Shown: positions 24,075 through 37,009 of the stretch, piece after piece | Position numbering within the stretch: the stretch's first letter is position 1 | Layout of the letters: every line of letters starts with the position of its first letter | Origin: Amborella trichopoda | Taxonomy: Eukaryota > Streptophyta > Magnoliopsida > Amborellales > Amborellaceae | Reading direction: 5' to 3' | Assembly (NCBI RefSeq): GCF_000471905.2 | Contig: NW_006500357.1 | Coordinates: 1,648,128 to 1,712,127, forward strand | Length of the DNA stretch: 64,000 bases | The notes under the pieces: generated by a model | Databases searched by the model: none | What the model was told of the DNA's origin: nothing | The model's input: only the letters and a program-made list of their open reading frames with translations | Made by a program: the position numbers and the translations under genes

Positions 24075-24752
24075 AGTTGCCCCTCTTTGGTGCACTCTGT
24101 TCTTCAAGGAACAAGTTGGCGGCAAAGAAATAGACACATGCAGACAATTATCTATGTCTCTTAATTTCAAATGGTCAGAGGACATACTAGCTCTTTTTCT
24201 AGAGCTATAACACAAGATATCATGTTCATCGCACTCATCTACCTAATGCAGTATGCTACTAGGCTTTTCAGCCTGAGTTTTTTTTGGGATGGTTTTCTCA
24301 CGCTAGTCTGGACTCCGAGTGGATTTTCTAGGCATGTCACTTGATCTTAGGCTATCAATTATGAAAAATTTTGAATTCTGAACTTAGCTATCTTCCCATG
24401 GTTCCATGTCCCTTTGGGTTCTTCTAAAACTATATGTTTGCGCTTAAGGTCCTACTTGGAATGGCTTTCTACTATGAAGGATTCTCCTACTAGGAAGGTT
24501 TTCCTAAAATTTTCAAAATTCATGTTATTCTTCAAGAATTTTGTGAAGGTGGCAATGCAGTTACATCATGGACAGGCTGTCAACCTCCTTCATTATAGGA
24601 AATATTTTTAAAAATTTTGAAATCAGGGAAGAAGTTTAGAAATAGAATCAGGAATTTGGGAGTAAGATTTTAAAAAGAAAATTAAGATTTTCGAAAACAA
24701 TAGACACTTAAAGAAAAGTTTGAAAACGCGACATATATTTTGAAAACAGAAA
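24075..24752. other. Spacer between two diverging LTR-like starts
   Basis: Read on the reverse strand this is the sequence just before the 24074 LTR start. It holds the purine tract (24075-24090) and a phrase near 24120-24150 (GGCAAAGAAATAGACACATG) that matches the spacer at 7342-7361. So 3' internal sequence of the same element class is likely. No protein motif was recognised. A different LTR-like start follows at 24753. Confidence 0.5.
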
Positions 24753-27700
24753 TTTTGGTGTAGACACCCCGATCCCGATTGAGGAAACTATTTTTGGTGA
24801 CCAAAATTCCCCAAGCCAACCACCTTAATGCATGAACCAGTCACACTCATCTTGACCCATCCCTAAACTGCCCCCTATGATCCCCTATATCGCTTAAGCA
24901 AAACTGAAGTCGCCCGAAGAGCAAATCAAAGCAAAGTACAGTAGACCTGGACTACCAAACCAAGAGCTACTTAGAGCAAAAGGTTATGGCGCCACTCCTA
25001 GTGGCATTAAGGCAAATCTAAAAATAAACATAGAGGCAACATAGAAGACACACAAAACAGAAGCAACCCGAATGGAGAGAGAAGGGTCGGGTGCCATTAC
25101 CAATGACGTCGGTGCCCCTTAGGCATACGTCATGCCCTGGATGGTCAAAACTAGGTGACAACCTAAACGTACAACCCAATGTTGTGTGTTAATACAGATT
25201 GATACGTGTCGGAAGGTATTAACATGTCAAATGTCAATACGGCAGAAGTTGTCGACCTCAAATTCTTTGAGGAAGCGTTAAATAGCCACGAACGGTACGA
25301 AAGAACTGGAATGATTGTTTGACATCGTTGCGGCTGTTGGGTGAACTTTTAGTCACATATAAGACTAGTATTCTAACGAACACTTAATAGAGATTGAGGG
25401 GCTTATAAGACAAGAGGTTCTAATGCATGCTTTAATGATAGATAAGCTGCCTCAACGAATGCTAGATAAAGATATGTGAGCTTGATAAGCTCAGCCTTTG
25501 AAGATATGCCTTGGTAATTGAATATGTTCTTAGTCGCCATATGCAAGACTAAGAATGTTCAAGATTCATGAAGATAGTATGATAAATCAAAGTCTTTTGA
25601 CGCACACTTGATAACTGTCTTAATGGACAATGGGTAAGATATGAGCATGGTTGTTGATAATACTTGCCAAGATATGCCCCTGATATAATATGAAGGTGTG
25701 ATATGCCTTTGACATGATATGAAGATATGATATACCCCAATAAGATATGAAGATATAAAAGAAATGGTATGCTCAAGATTCATGATATGAAGGCTTCAAT
25801 ATGTTTTCAGAACCCTGACACATTGGTTGGCCTCTATATGTTTAGACTTACAATCGATAAAAGATATAATACCAATAGCTCATCAATTAAATATGTTCAA
25901 GTTTAACTTACAGTCTATGATAGAAGATATAAAAGTCATCTTATTGTGAGATAGGTTCTAGGATACATATACTCCTAAGGCACCGATATGCCTATCTATG
26001 TGATATATGAAGCAACCTGATACAGTTTGATATACATATTTTCATGAATCTATTGTTAGTTACACATGTGCATTGTGACTTATGGTCTATGATAAGTGGT
26101 CATGAAGATGTTTCAATTTGAGATGAAACACTAGGATACATATACTTCCATGGCATATGTATGCCTCTTCACTGGATATTGGAGGAGTTTTGAGTGAGAT
26201 GTGATATTACTCTTTTAATCCGTCGTTAGTTAAGAGTATGGGGTTTTAATGGATGGAGCATAAGGAAAACCTCGCCGTATGTTATATATTGAAGTAAAAT
26301 CCTTGAAGATATATATATAATGAGGTTTGATATGCTTTAAAGTCTAGAAATCATATAACTTGGGAAATATTCAGAGCTGGCTTAACCCGTGTCTGTATCC
26401 ATTGTTAGTAAAGATATGCCTTGACTAACACCCCAAAACTTGATGTTTTGAGATTACGTCAAGACTATCCGGAACCCATGTCTGAGGCATTATAATCTTC
26501 ACCCGAAAGTTTTATACCAATCGGAGGTAGTTTAACCTATCATTCGTATACCCCAGCAGTTAGAGCCTTAAAAGCTTTATACCCGTGCATTACAACCAGG
26601 TTGACACCTGGTCACTAAAATTGGGATGTCTCTCTTGATATGAGAAGTTTTCTCATGGGATCAGGGCCTTTAGATTCTTGAATTGATTATTCATAACCTT
26701 TAAAAGATTCAGCATTGATTGATTTGTATATTGGAAGCGATAGCATCCAAAATTCACTGGTTATGCTGACACAATTTTCAACATAAACATAGTAATGTGG
26801 ATGGACCATATTTCTCTCATTTGAGATGTATTTGAGGCGAGACTTGGAACATTGTGTTCATCTCTGAGTCCTCTATCATATCACTAAATTTTATATTCAA
26901 AGAATTTGTTATTTGAAAGAGGTTGCATTCACAATACACTGGTTTTGCTGGCGCATTTTCCAACTGAAATAGGTTCACTTTGACATACGAGATCTCGCTC
27001 ATCCTTGATCCATTTAAAGTGAGACTTGCACCATTGTGTTCTCTCTGAGTCTTATTTCATTCCCCCAAAATTCATGATCAATTGATCTACCATATAAAAG
27101 TAGTTGAATAAATACAAAGATATGTTGAAACTATACTGCAAAAGCTTAAGTTACACTCGATAAGCGATAACAAAATCCTTGATTTTGCTCACGCGATGGC
27201 TCTATTGAATCTGGGATATGTGAATTCAAATTGAATATAAGAATTGACTAAGATGTATGGATATCATCAGTACACACATGTATAAGCATTTGAAATACAT
27301 ATTTATCGCTTTGAAGATTGGATTAAGAAGATGAAGACATACGATTAAAGGATATGCGAGGATCACAATTGTCGTGCTTATCAATTCATAATTTTGAGGA
27401 TGCAGATCAACAGATGGATAAGAATTGAAGATTTCATGGTCGTGAATTGACAGAACTATATAAACCTCTTTTTTTGCTGAAGAGGGGGTTCGATTACTTT
27501 GGATTGAGAGGATTGAATCAATGTAATAGTATGTTAGAGTGAAAAAAATAGAGAGTGACTTAATTTACAATGCATTAAGAGGCAATCCCATATATGAATG
27601 TTATTTGATTCGCATATGAGATAGAGAGAGAGATACTATAGGTTTTCAAATGAACTTGAAGTTTGATCTCGATCAAGAACAGGTCATACCATAGTACCCT

Positions 27701-28700
27701 TGTGTTTAAGCTCAGGTATACGGGCCTATATGCCCATGGTATTATTTCCATTTATGTATGACTACATATTTTCTTTTCTAAAATCGAATGTGTAGGTTTT
27801 AAGGCCTGTATCAAGGGTATTTGGCCTATTTTTCTTTTCTTTGGTCTGATGTAAATTGTAATAGAGGATTAAACATCTGGAACTTGTTTGTTCATAGTAT
27901 ATGATATATAAAAACCTGTGTTTCTATGATATGGAATGCATGAGCGAATTTGACCCCGAATGTGTTGTCCTCTGGTTATTCATTTGGAGTCATATGTTTC
28001 TTAAACATCTTAATTAATTAATTAGGCATCACTTTTCGGAGCATCTAGAGCGCCGAAGGAAGTTAGAAGTGCTTTGAAATTTGATGGGTCCATTAAATGT
28101 ATAAAAGAGTACCCAAAAGAGGACACAGTAGATTTTGCTGTGAAGCGGCTCCAACTGGCACCGACGCCATTACCAGAGGCGTCAGGCCTCTGACACTCCA
28201 CCCACAAAAATGTACTTGCACCAAGTCACATGAGTAGAGAGCATTTAAAACACATTTAATTTTGTTGACTGCATTTAATGGTAATTAATGTGAATCCGAC
28301 GTCATTGCCAGTGGTGTCGATGGATGTCCAAAGGGCGACAGAAAATGAAGGGCCTAGATTGCACAAAAATAATCCAATAGTCGTCGTAAGCCTATTTTTT
28401 CAATAAATAAGGCCCTTGACCTTGAGTCCAGGGTCCGATATTTTTCATATTAAATGTGTAAGCTCTGTCATATCGAATCCTAACCTTACCCGAACCCTAT
28501 TCTACCCAACACCAAACCCTTTAACCTAAGCTTGACGTACTTAAACTCGAAGGCGATCTGGATAATTAGACCTTCTAGATCGTCTTCCATCTACATTCAC
28601 TTGCACCATCAAAACCCGAAGGCATAACCGTGAAATGATCTACTCTTAATAATCGCCAACTCCACACACCGGGCTTAGGGCCCAGCTTCAACTATCGTTT
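24753..28700 (+). mobile_element. Probable long gypsy-type LTR (5' boundary only)
   Basis: TGTAGACACCCC at 24753 matches the starts of the LTR-like arms elsewhere in the window. The stretch to about 28700 is AT-rich, without genes, and rich in GATATGAAGATATG-like phrases (25560-26110). An AATAAATAAGG TATA-like site near 28400 is followed by a pyrimidine-rich CCCTAACC-like leader. A decayed gag lies downstream at 31.1-32.5 kb on the same strand, fitting a 5' LTR. The 3' boundary was not found and no second LTR was seen, so this call is tentative. Confidence 0.4.
26733..27056. repeat. 182-bp imperfect tandem duplication
   Basis: CACTGGTTATGCTG at 26755 and CACTGGTTTTGCTG at 26937 mark two copies, each followed by a TTTTC AAC segment, a GAGACTTG segment and CATTGTGTTC...CTCTGAGTC. 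The copies are well diverged. No coding function is visible. Confidence 0.75.
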
Positions 28701-30880
28701 TTCCTCTTTCTCTTCTCTTTTATGGTCATTTATTAGCTTCTTTCTTTGTTTTGCATGTTTATGTTACTATTTATGTATGGCTTTAGCCTTGTTCTTGCGT
28801 ACTTATTAGCCTTTGATTAATTTCATTTATTGTCCTCTTTATTTAACGCTTTACTTGCATGTTTTACTAGCCTTTTTGTATATCTATTGCTTCACTCTCT
28901 TCTCCTTCTATTTCTAAAAGTCTTTTATTAAACCCCTCCTCACGTCATAAAATATTCCACAGCCTCTCTTAAAATCCAAGGCTAAGGCGTATGGGAAGCT
29001 CGCTTTACCAGTGGTCCGAGCGAGAGAAGGTCTTATGGCTCGAATCTCACCCGGAAAGTAATTTTTCGGGGCCCTTTCTCTATCAAATTTTTGACCCGTT
29101 TGCACCCAAAACCAAGGCGAAGAATGTAGTTCCTTGCCCGCATTTTCAAGTATAAACAGTCTGACGCCCACCCTGGGGCCTGTCAAGCTTACCTTGCATC
29201 TTGGTCTTGCCTGGAGAGACACCATCAACCTGTAGTTCATCTCGGCTCATTTTGAGCCTTTCTTGTTTTTTTTGAAGACCTGAAATCAACAGAAGCAACT
29301 AGAAATAACATCGCTGCCTTTTTCAGTAGCTTCTACCCATCTTAGCAGTGTCCCTTTGCACTTTCTAGAGTTCGGGGAACGTTGCCCTTGGCAATAGCTT
29401 CGCCATAAGCGCCATATCTGTGATCCTAGAAAGTTCCACTGGCCTTTCGAGGCTTGCTTTTGGCATGCTATTTAGAGTTTTGAGAAAAACTAGTTCAATG
29501 CAATTGGCACGGGCACTAGCGCCACTGGAAACAGCACCAGACCTGTTCTTCCTTGCTCTCTTATTTTCTATGTTGTCTGAAGTAACAATTGGCCCTTGGC
29601 TCTAGTACCAACTGCATCAGCATAGTTCGCACCAGCACTAGCCCTCTGTCACCTCGGACAGTACTGGTTTTACTTGGTAACATAGTTTTATCATTTTCCT
29701 ACATCTCTCTGCCTCCTTGGCAATTCCAGAACAGAGAGGTCCTACCCTTTGTTATGAATCGTGCTTTGAGAAGGTCACACATGGATCCAAGCGTGCTCGA
29801 TTTGGCAGAATCTGCACTTTTCATTTGGATCACCCCATTTGGTTGGCTTCCCAACTATAAGCGTACAAAACTAGGCACCAATGTGCCCGATGTTCACTCA
29901 TTGTTGGGGCATCTAGCCCTTCACTCTCATTGTGCTTTGATCAACTTATCGATTCAAAGCGTGTGTTGCTTAGTACAAACAATACTCACATTCATTTATT
30001 AGTTTGTGCATATCAATGTCAACTTATAACACGATTTTCACGTCCACTTGTGCTGCTTTACGCACTTAAACTTTTGCACCCTTGAGCATGAATAAAAAAT
30101 CTCTTTCAAATATAGTTTTTCAAAAAAGCTGCATTTGACCTTAAGGCTCCTGGAGTAGGCGCCTAGTTCCTAGAGGAAAGGCAGTTGTGATCATTGGTAC
30201 TCCCTTCACCCTCTATATATACCTGAACTCTAAGAACACTCCACAATACTTTGGACGCATAATCGCCTATAGGAGTGGCTCAGACCAAAGATGGGCGTAC
30301 CCTGTCATCTTATCTCATATATAAAGAAGGTTTACCCTAGGTCGGAACTTTAAGCCTAGCCTTACCTGCTAGCGGTTTAGAGGTACCCGTGTCTTTTTTA
30401 TTGTTGTTTGCCTAAGTAAAGAGATGTATTTCAATTCAAGTGTGAGGGTGTGGGACTCGGACATCGAGTCCATCGCCAACTCATATTGAAAGTTGAATAT
30501 TTTGACTGGCCATCCAGTGAGACCGTATGCCGCTGTCCCCAGGGATTATGGGACTCAACCCCAGCCTAAGTTAATGATTTGGTGTCCTAGTTATCTATCT
30601 GACGACCAACTAAGTTACTAGCTTGATACTAGGGGTCATCAGGTTTGTACTGCTAGGAGTACCCTGAACAACCAAGGGGTCAGGCCAGGTTCAATTCTCC
30701 TGCAAACTGGAATGTTGCAGTCGTTCCGATGCTGGACGCAAGATGGGGCTTGTGCCTTCAGTGGCGGTAATGTTGACGATCTTAACATAGGTGATCCGTA
30801 GGTCCTAATAGCTCCCCATCAACCCAATAGGGAACATTTTGCTAGGAACAGTGTCACCGAATCCTCTAATGCTCATAGTA
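28701..30880. other. Region before gag, no gene recognised
   Basis: ORFs of up to 137 codons (29589-30002, forward) have no recognisable motif. Position between a possible 5' LTR and gag suggests element leader sequence. ATCGCCAACTC occurs at about 28650 and again at about 30470, but I could not tie it to a primer-binding site. Confidence 0.4.
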
Positions 30881-32500
30881 GTAATAGGGCTAATAGAACA
30901 CCTCTTAGAACCACCCCTCCCTAATGCAAGGATAAGAGAAGACCCTAGTATGGTCCAAATTCCTCTAGGGACTAGTCCGCCCATTGTAGGTAGCACCATA
31001 GACCCAGCTGTGATAGCCCAAGATGTTCTCCAAGCCATGGCAAACCCTAGCCTAAAACATGTAGCAAACCTTTCAAACCGACCTAATCTGAAGTCCCCCT
31101 CAGTTCAATCAAGTGCAGCCTGACATGGGCATGGTTTCAAGATGACCCGCTTTTGAGCCATCTTACCATTTTAACCCTTCTCAGCCTAGGGAAGCTCCAC
31201 ATATCCCCATGCACCGACTTACCCAACTGCTCATCCTACGACTTTCGGGCACCATTTGCTCAGGCGGATGCCAAATATCTATCTTTCAACAATCAGGTTA
31301 AGGTCATGCATGGAGCTTTACAATGATTGGGGGTTGAAGGTCCAGCCCTCACATAACCCTATGATGAATCCTACCTAGATGGCCTCACTGATCTTCCTAT
31401 GAACTTCGTACCATTGGATTTTCTGAACCATTTCAATGATCCAGAGGCGCGAATCTGCACGTGACATGTTATCTGCTCGCCGTGTCTACTTTACGTGACA
31501 ATTCGTTTGCCCTAAAGGCAATGTTTGTTCATAGTCTCATAGGAGACACGATCATGTAGTATAACAAGTTTGTGAGATATTAACCCAAGGCCTCCTGCGG
31601 TAAAATGTTCAAGAAGTTTGTAATAGACTATTGTGCTAAGAAGCCACATCCGATCTCCCTTGGTGAGCTAGTGGCCTTCAAACAAGGACCCAACAAAGTA
31701 TTCACTGATTTCGTCGGCTGATTCAATGCCATGGTCGCAGGGGTCACGAAATGTCCCTTATCAGACCCTGCCAAGATCAGCATGATACTGAAAAATGCCA
31801 ACCTTGAATACAAAACATGCTTCAGTTATGGTGGTGTCCCTCTGACCTTCAACATCATGTCAGATAGGGTTATGCTTTTCGAGAGGACCACGTCCTAGAC
31901 TCCCGGTTCTAAGTCGATCAAGAATCAAACATCAACAAACTCCCAAGAAAACTGGTCCGAGGAAAGGCACAACAAGTTGGTGAGGTGAACCAAATCATCC
32001 TCCACCAGCCAAATCCGAACAATCGAACTCCTTCGGCTGGTCAAAACCAGTGAGGGAATCAAAGTGAGAGTGACAATAGGTACAAATCGCACAAAAAACC
32101 TGTAAGACCGCTGAGACACTTCACTCCTTTAAAAGAACCATTGGATGAAGTCCTCTGATAACTCTTAAAGGAGGGAGGCCTGGTTCTTCCTCCCCAAATG
32201 CCACTGCCATATGAGGCGAGGGACAAAACCAAATGGTGTGAATGACATCAGTACTATCACCACAACACCCAAGATTGCATCTCCTTGAAACACCAAGTCA
32301 AAAATTTGATAGAAAAGGGGGTGATTAAGGTAGTCAAGCTTGACGAGCCTGTTAAAAAGGCTAACCAAAAGATGGGAATCTATGCCGACCCATTGCCACA
32401 CAATGATCTCCAATCAAGCACGCCACTCGTGACAGCCACAAAAGATTTAATGGTCGACCCAAAGGAAGGCCTCAGTCTCAACCATCCATGAGGAGCTGTA
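30880..32500 (+). pseudogene. Ty3/gypsy gag remnant with zinc-knuckle-like module
   Basis: Forward translation across shifting frames gives a retrotransposon gag core. In 31470-31880 are STLRDNSFALKAMFVHSL, an IM-YNKF segment (the usual W of the gag domain is a stop here), KMFKKFVIDYCAKKPHPISL, ELVAFKQGPN and ISMILKNANLEYKTCFSYGG. At about 32205-32330 follows DKTKWCE-HQYYHHNTQDCI and KHQVKNLIEKGVIKV, the C-x2-H-x4-H-x4-C type module found after gag in Tat-like elements. Numerous stops and frame changes show it is dead. Gag packages element RNA in the cytoplasm in active relatives. Confidence 0.75.
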
Positions 32501-33000
32501 CCTTTTAGACCCTTCTCTATTCATGTTCCCATGCATAATCCTCGCTACCCTAATTTTTAAAGTCCCAAGGGAAGCTGCCCCTCAAGAACCCTTGCCACAA
32601 CATCAAGATGCCGAGATACCCCCCAATATGGAGCTAGAAGAAGAAGTTCACTCCTCCCCTGCTAACCTAGGAGTGATCAACGTTGAAAACAACTACCCTG
32701 CTCAAAAGATAATTCAATTGGAAGCTGCTGACGAGGTGGTCAACACATGGATTAAAGATGAACCCTCCTATGTACTTGCCAATGGAGCAATCACATGCCT
32801 CAAAAGGCATGATTGCCACTTTAAACCAACTCGGCTCAGAGCCAAAACCCCACAAGAGAGGATATGGAACCCTGCCCCTACACCTCTACCTACTTCATTG
32901 TCGTTTTGTAAGAGAGCTATGGGATTGGGCGTGTAGTTTATCGCGTTGGAGTTGGGTTCAACCAAAGTGCTTTAACCATTTTCTGAAGCAGGGATGATCC
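32501..33000 (+). pseudogene. Possible gag-pol linker remnant
   Basis: The 137-codon ORF at 32523-32936 continues downstream of the zinc-knuckle-like module on the same strand. It is acidic and proline-rich in its first half, like linker regions of gypsy polyproteins, but no protease motif is visible before LINE-derived sequence begins near 33240. Confidence 0.35.
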
Positions 33001-33239
33001 CCAATGTTCATGGCTCATGGTTTTGATCCTTTGGAGGACTATGTCAGAGAAATTTCTCTGGAATGTCTAGAGGGCAAGAATCTACATAGTTTTTGAGATA
33101 TCTCACAAATATGTCATGATGTAAAGAACTTTGTCACGCACTAGGAACATATAACTCCCATATATAGAAGCCTCCCAAAGGAATATCTATTCACTCACTT
33201 TAAGGAGATCCTCTTTCAAAAAAAGAGTAGATGTTCACG

Positions 33240-33445
33240 ACCAACTGTATAGCAAACTTCTTCAGAAGGGTGGGTTAAACTTAACTTTGATGGCAGGGTT
33301 AATGTGGAGGAGCAGATTTCGGGATATGGTGGTATCATGTGAGATTGCAATGGAGTTATCTAGTGGTCATATCAAGGTGGTTTGCATCATTGTGGGATTA
33401 GTGAAGTAGAGTTGTGGGCTTTGAGGGTTTGGTCTAATAGGTTTG
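33240..33445 (+). pseudogene. LINE RNase H fragment, forward strand
   Basis: Translation gives GWVKLNFDGRVNVEEQISGYGGIM, then after a stop CNGVI, and later SEVELWALRVWSNRFG. This is the start of the RVT_3-type RNase H domain of plant LINEs (KxNFDGS, GYGGIxRD, xELWALRxGL). In-frame stops make it inactive. It abuts reverse-strand LINE sequence. Confidence 0.75.
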
Positions 33446-34170
33446 GGCTTCTTAAAGTAAGATAAAGCAAGGATGTTGGTATCTAGATCAGCCCCTTGAC
33501 AGTCCACCAAACTGGTTTGATGATTGCATCCATGAATATAGGTGGTTAAGGATAGAGGTTCTCACTCGGTAAACATCCCAAGCCAGGATATGAAAGGTTC
33601 TATTATTCCTCTCATGCCATATGTTCCATAAAATAGCAGTTGTGAGAGCCCTTCATAACTAAATTCCTTGCTTAAAGAAAGGACGTGAGTACCATTGAGT
33701 GAAAAGATGGCTCACCAAATGAGGGGTTAACAAGCGAGCCGTAACTGGGAGAGGAATGAAGTCCATATGGTTTTGGAAAAGGGGCAAATGAGGAATAGAT
33801 GATTATTAGTTTCTTCGTTCTCCTTGCGGAGGATACAAACGTTCATGATGATAACTTCCCTCTTTCCCAAATAATGCACTCTCTAGCGCATGTTTCTAGT
33901 ACCTAGCCAAAGAAAGGCCTTTACTCTTTTAGGGGAGAAGATGTTCACATAGTTAGTTGCTAATATAACTAAGAAATTTCTATCCAGAGCCAACTAATGA
34001 TACTATGATTTAACTGAGAACTGTCCCCTTGGTTCCCTGGTTCAAGCTCCCAAATGATGCACTTTGCTTTGTAAGGGGCATTGAAAAGGAAATGTAGCTT
34101 CTGAAGTAGGTCCATGAACTGACCTGCACCAATATCTGTGACCCTTCTAGTGTTTTGCTGAATGTCCTAT
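33446..34170 (-). pseudogene. LINE zf-RVT fragment, reverse strand
   Basis: Reverse-strand reading gives CIIWELEPGNQGDSSQLNHS, a RPFFG-VLETCARECIIWER segment and then NVCILRKENEETNNHLFLICPFSKTIWTSF. The CILRK-ENEETNNHLFL-CPF pattern is the zinc-binding zf-RVT module that follows reverse transcriptase in plant LINE ORF2. Several stops interrupt it. Orientation is opposite to the RNase H piece on its left. Confidence 0.8.
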
Positions 34171-35738
34171 GTCACGTTCCTACCTTGTCTTGTGACAAGA
34201 TATTTGACTTTTTCTCTTTTGGATACTACCTTGGAATAAAAGTTTATGCATTTGTTGTACTCCCATTAGTATTTCAATAAAACTTAAATGTTAAAAAATT
34301 AGACATTCACAATGACCCAATTTCAAATATGACAGAAATGATGATTGTGACCTGCTTATATTAAAAGTAAATAGTCTCTTTGTATACTTTTTTTGGTCTG
34401 TCTGACAAAACAAAATCTAAATATTCAAATTTTTAGAAATATAGATAAAAGCATTACTTGGTTTTTCATATATTTGAAATATATATTATCCTGGTCTACG
34501 TTTTTTGTGCATGTTTGGCTATCTACGTGTAATTTAAAAAATTTTATATGAAATATTTAACTGAATGCAAGAGTGCAGATACAACCAATGCCTCACAAGT
34601 TCTCCAGGTAAAAGACAAGTGTAGAGATTTCAAAAGCAAGCCTGTGATATCACTCCTGGCCCCAAGTAAACCTCAAATTCCCAAACATAATAGAAGCATT
34701 CTATCTATGAACAAATTCTTCTCTCTCTCTAAATACCATCGATAAAGTGGCAAAAACTATAGAAAAAGTTGTTCAAACACGGATCATCACCCAAATCATC
34801 CTTTGTGTTAGACTTGTTGGCTTCTCTAGTTGAGCCTGGCAAGATGGATACTTTGGGTGAAGAATGTAATAGAAATTAGGGGTAACCTTTGCTTTAATGG
34901 CGAAATTAGGGGATCCTGTTACTTGTAAGCATGAATAACAGCATAAAAAAGCTCCCATTGGAGCTCGAAAGCTAAACTATTTCCTTCTGCAATTTTATCT
35001 CAGCAAAACTGAAACCACCACTAAAGCAGAGGTTAAGGTTTCTTCTCTCTCTGCAATTTCATCTGTCTCTACAATTTTCATCGTTCGTTGAAATTTCGAA
35101 AGTTACAACCTAGCGTCGCCATTTTCATCTCCCTCTGCAATTTCAATCTCTCTCTCTAACCCCTCCGTTATTAAGTTTCAACCCTTTCTCCAAAACTCGT
35201 ATCTCTCTCTTCATTTTCTCGCTCTAAAACTCTCGTCTCTCTATTCAATTCTATTTAGTGGAGGAATTTGGTTTTCCCGTGGACTAGCGTTTCCTGCTTT
35301 TTTAGTGAAGCAGACAGGTTTTCTGATGCTACTTAAATGGAGCAATTGGCGTTTTCTGGTACTTTAATGGTGGAAATAGGAATTACTGCAAACATATAGG
35401 GAAAACTAGAGAAGGTTTGGTCTGCTGAGAGCTCAAGGCCTGGTTTGATTAGAGCTCGAAGCTTTGCTTTCCATTTGACGTTTTACTGAAATTCTGAAAT
35501 ATAACATGGCGGACATTGTAGCGAAGTCATGACCAATTCCAAGGTGCTTTTCCTGTGTTATGTTTCAAATCACCTTTCAGAAAATGGCAGGATCAGGAAG
35601 GATGGTAAAGAAAGAGACTCAATAGAGAGAGCGGATTGAATGGATTTAGGCGAAGCAAGAACATGACATTTTCTAGAGAGAGAGAGCACACATATACCAT
35701 CCAATGATGAAGAAATAGAATCCCACCCAGTATAATAT
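34171..35738. other. Intergenic, no gene recognised
   Basis: AT-rich until about 34980, then CT-rich with repeated CTCTCTGCAATTTC phrases (35040-35160). The forward ORF at 34548-34745 has no recognisable motif. Confidence 0.5.
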
Positions 35739-36161
35739 GGAAAAAGTTTATATAAGGTTGCAACCTTAAAAATGTAGAATCACATATGCATCTAAAAAAT
35801 CCATCAGAAAATATTGTTTTATTGTTGAAAAACCCTCTAATTAATCATCTTGACATCAAGATATAAGGATATAACAAAAAAAAGATTTTGAATCTAAAAA
35901 ATAATGCATCTTGCATTATACGGACGGTTAATTTTCAAGATTTTCATATGTTTATGGATCTACTTGATTTTATCCATTTGAAATTTTATGGATCTACTTG
36001 ATTTTATCTATTTTTGAAATTTCAAAATTTATAATTAGAGATGAAAATATATTTTAAGATAATCCTAAGAATTTTTTACATTAAAATTACATATTATGAT
36101 CAAATTTGGAGGTACACCTTAATTAGATTGTTTACGGTTGCAACCTTATAGAAACCACACC
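35739..36161 (-). mobile_element. MITE copy 2 (Mutator-like family A)
   Basis: Starts GGAAAAAGTTTATATAAGG and ends with the inverse of GGTGTGGTTTCTATAAGG. It shares the interior with copies at 16598 and 45383. It has an extra internal duplication of GGATCTACTTGATTTTATC (35957 and 35991), making it longer than the others. A clear target duplication was not found. Confidence 0.8.
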
Positions 36162-36540
36162 TACTTAATATATCCCAAAATTTCTACTCAAAGCTGAATT
36201 TTTTAGGGAAAATTACAAAAAACTCCAAGATCACACTTTTTATGGAACTTATCCCTCAAGTAACTTCTTCTCTCACTTTTTTCCGTAACTTCTTCTCTCA
36301 CTTTTTTCTCCAAAACAAACTTTATGCGTAAATACCCATAGGAAAAAGTTCATTTGTTTAGACGGAAATACCCTTCTCGTACACAAAAATCATTTTGGCC
36401 AGATTTGATGTTGACTTTTGGACGCTTGTAGCATGTTGCCAGAGTGCACCATCACATTACAGGAGCGCAAAAGTGTCGGACTGGTCTAATAGAACTATCG
36501 GACCGAAACTGAGTACTGTCGAACCGCCCTGTATATAGTG

Positions 36541-36810
36541 CCGAAGCCCTAGAATCCAATAACGTCTATTGCCGGACCACACTCTACCACTGTCGAAGCC
36601 TTGGAATCCAATAACATCTGTTGCCGGACCACACTCTGCAACTGTCGGAGCCCTGGAATCCAATAACATCTATTGCCGGACCGCACTCTGCAACTGCCAA
36701 ACTACACTTTACATCGCACCGGAGCCCTACTCTCGGATCACATTTTACACGGTGCCGGAGCCCTACCGCCGGATCGCACTTTACACAGTGTTAGAACCCT
36801 ACTATCGGAT
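36541..36810. repeat. 52-bp tandem repeat with a degenerate tail
   Basis: TTGCCGGACCACACTCT recurs at about 36569, 36621 and 36673, a 52-base spacing, with GAATCCAATAAC in each unit. To about 36810 follow shorter units with CGGAGCCCTAC and CGGATC. The related phrases before 36541 (CGGACTGG, CGGACCG) look like decayed units. Confidence 0.85.
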
Positions 36811-37009
36811 GCACTTACACAATACGAAAGCCCCTATTTTCGTGCGATAGAAGAGAGAGCATGATAACATAAACGTAAGAGAGGGTAGTTTAAGCATTTT
36901 TTTTATGTTTCATTTGGTTGGAGGTATTTATATAGAAAGCCTATTTTGGGGAAAAAAGTGAGAAAAAAAAAGTTAGATTGGATATAAATTGCATAATAAG
37001 TGAAGTCTT

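Noticed and set aside
29589..30002. 137-codon forward ORF between the LTR-like tract and gag
   Set aside because: No motif, no splice context, and it lies in probable element leader sequence.
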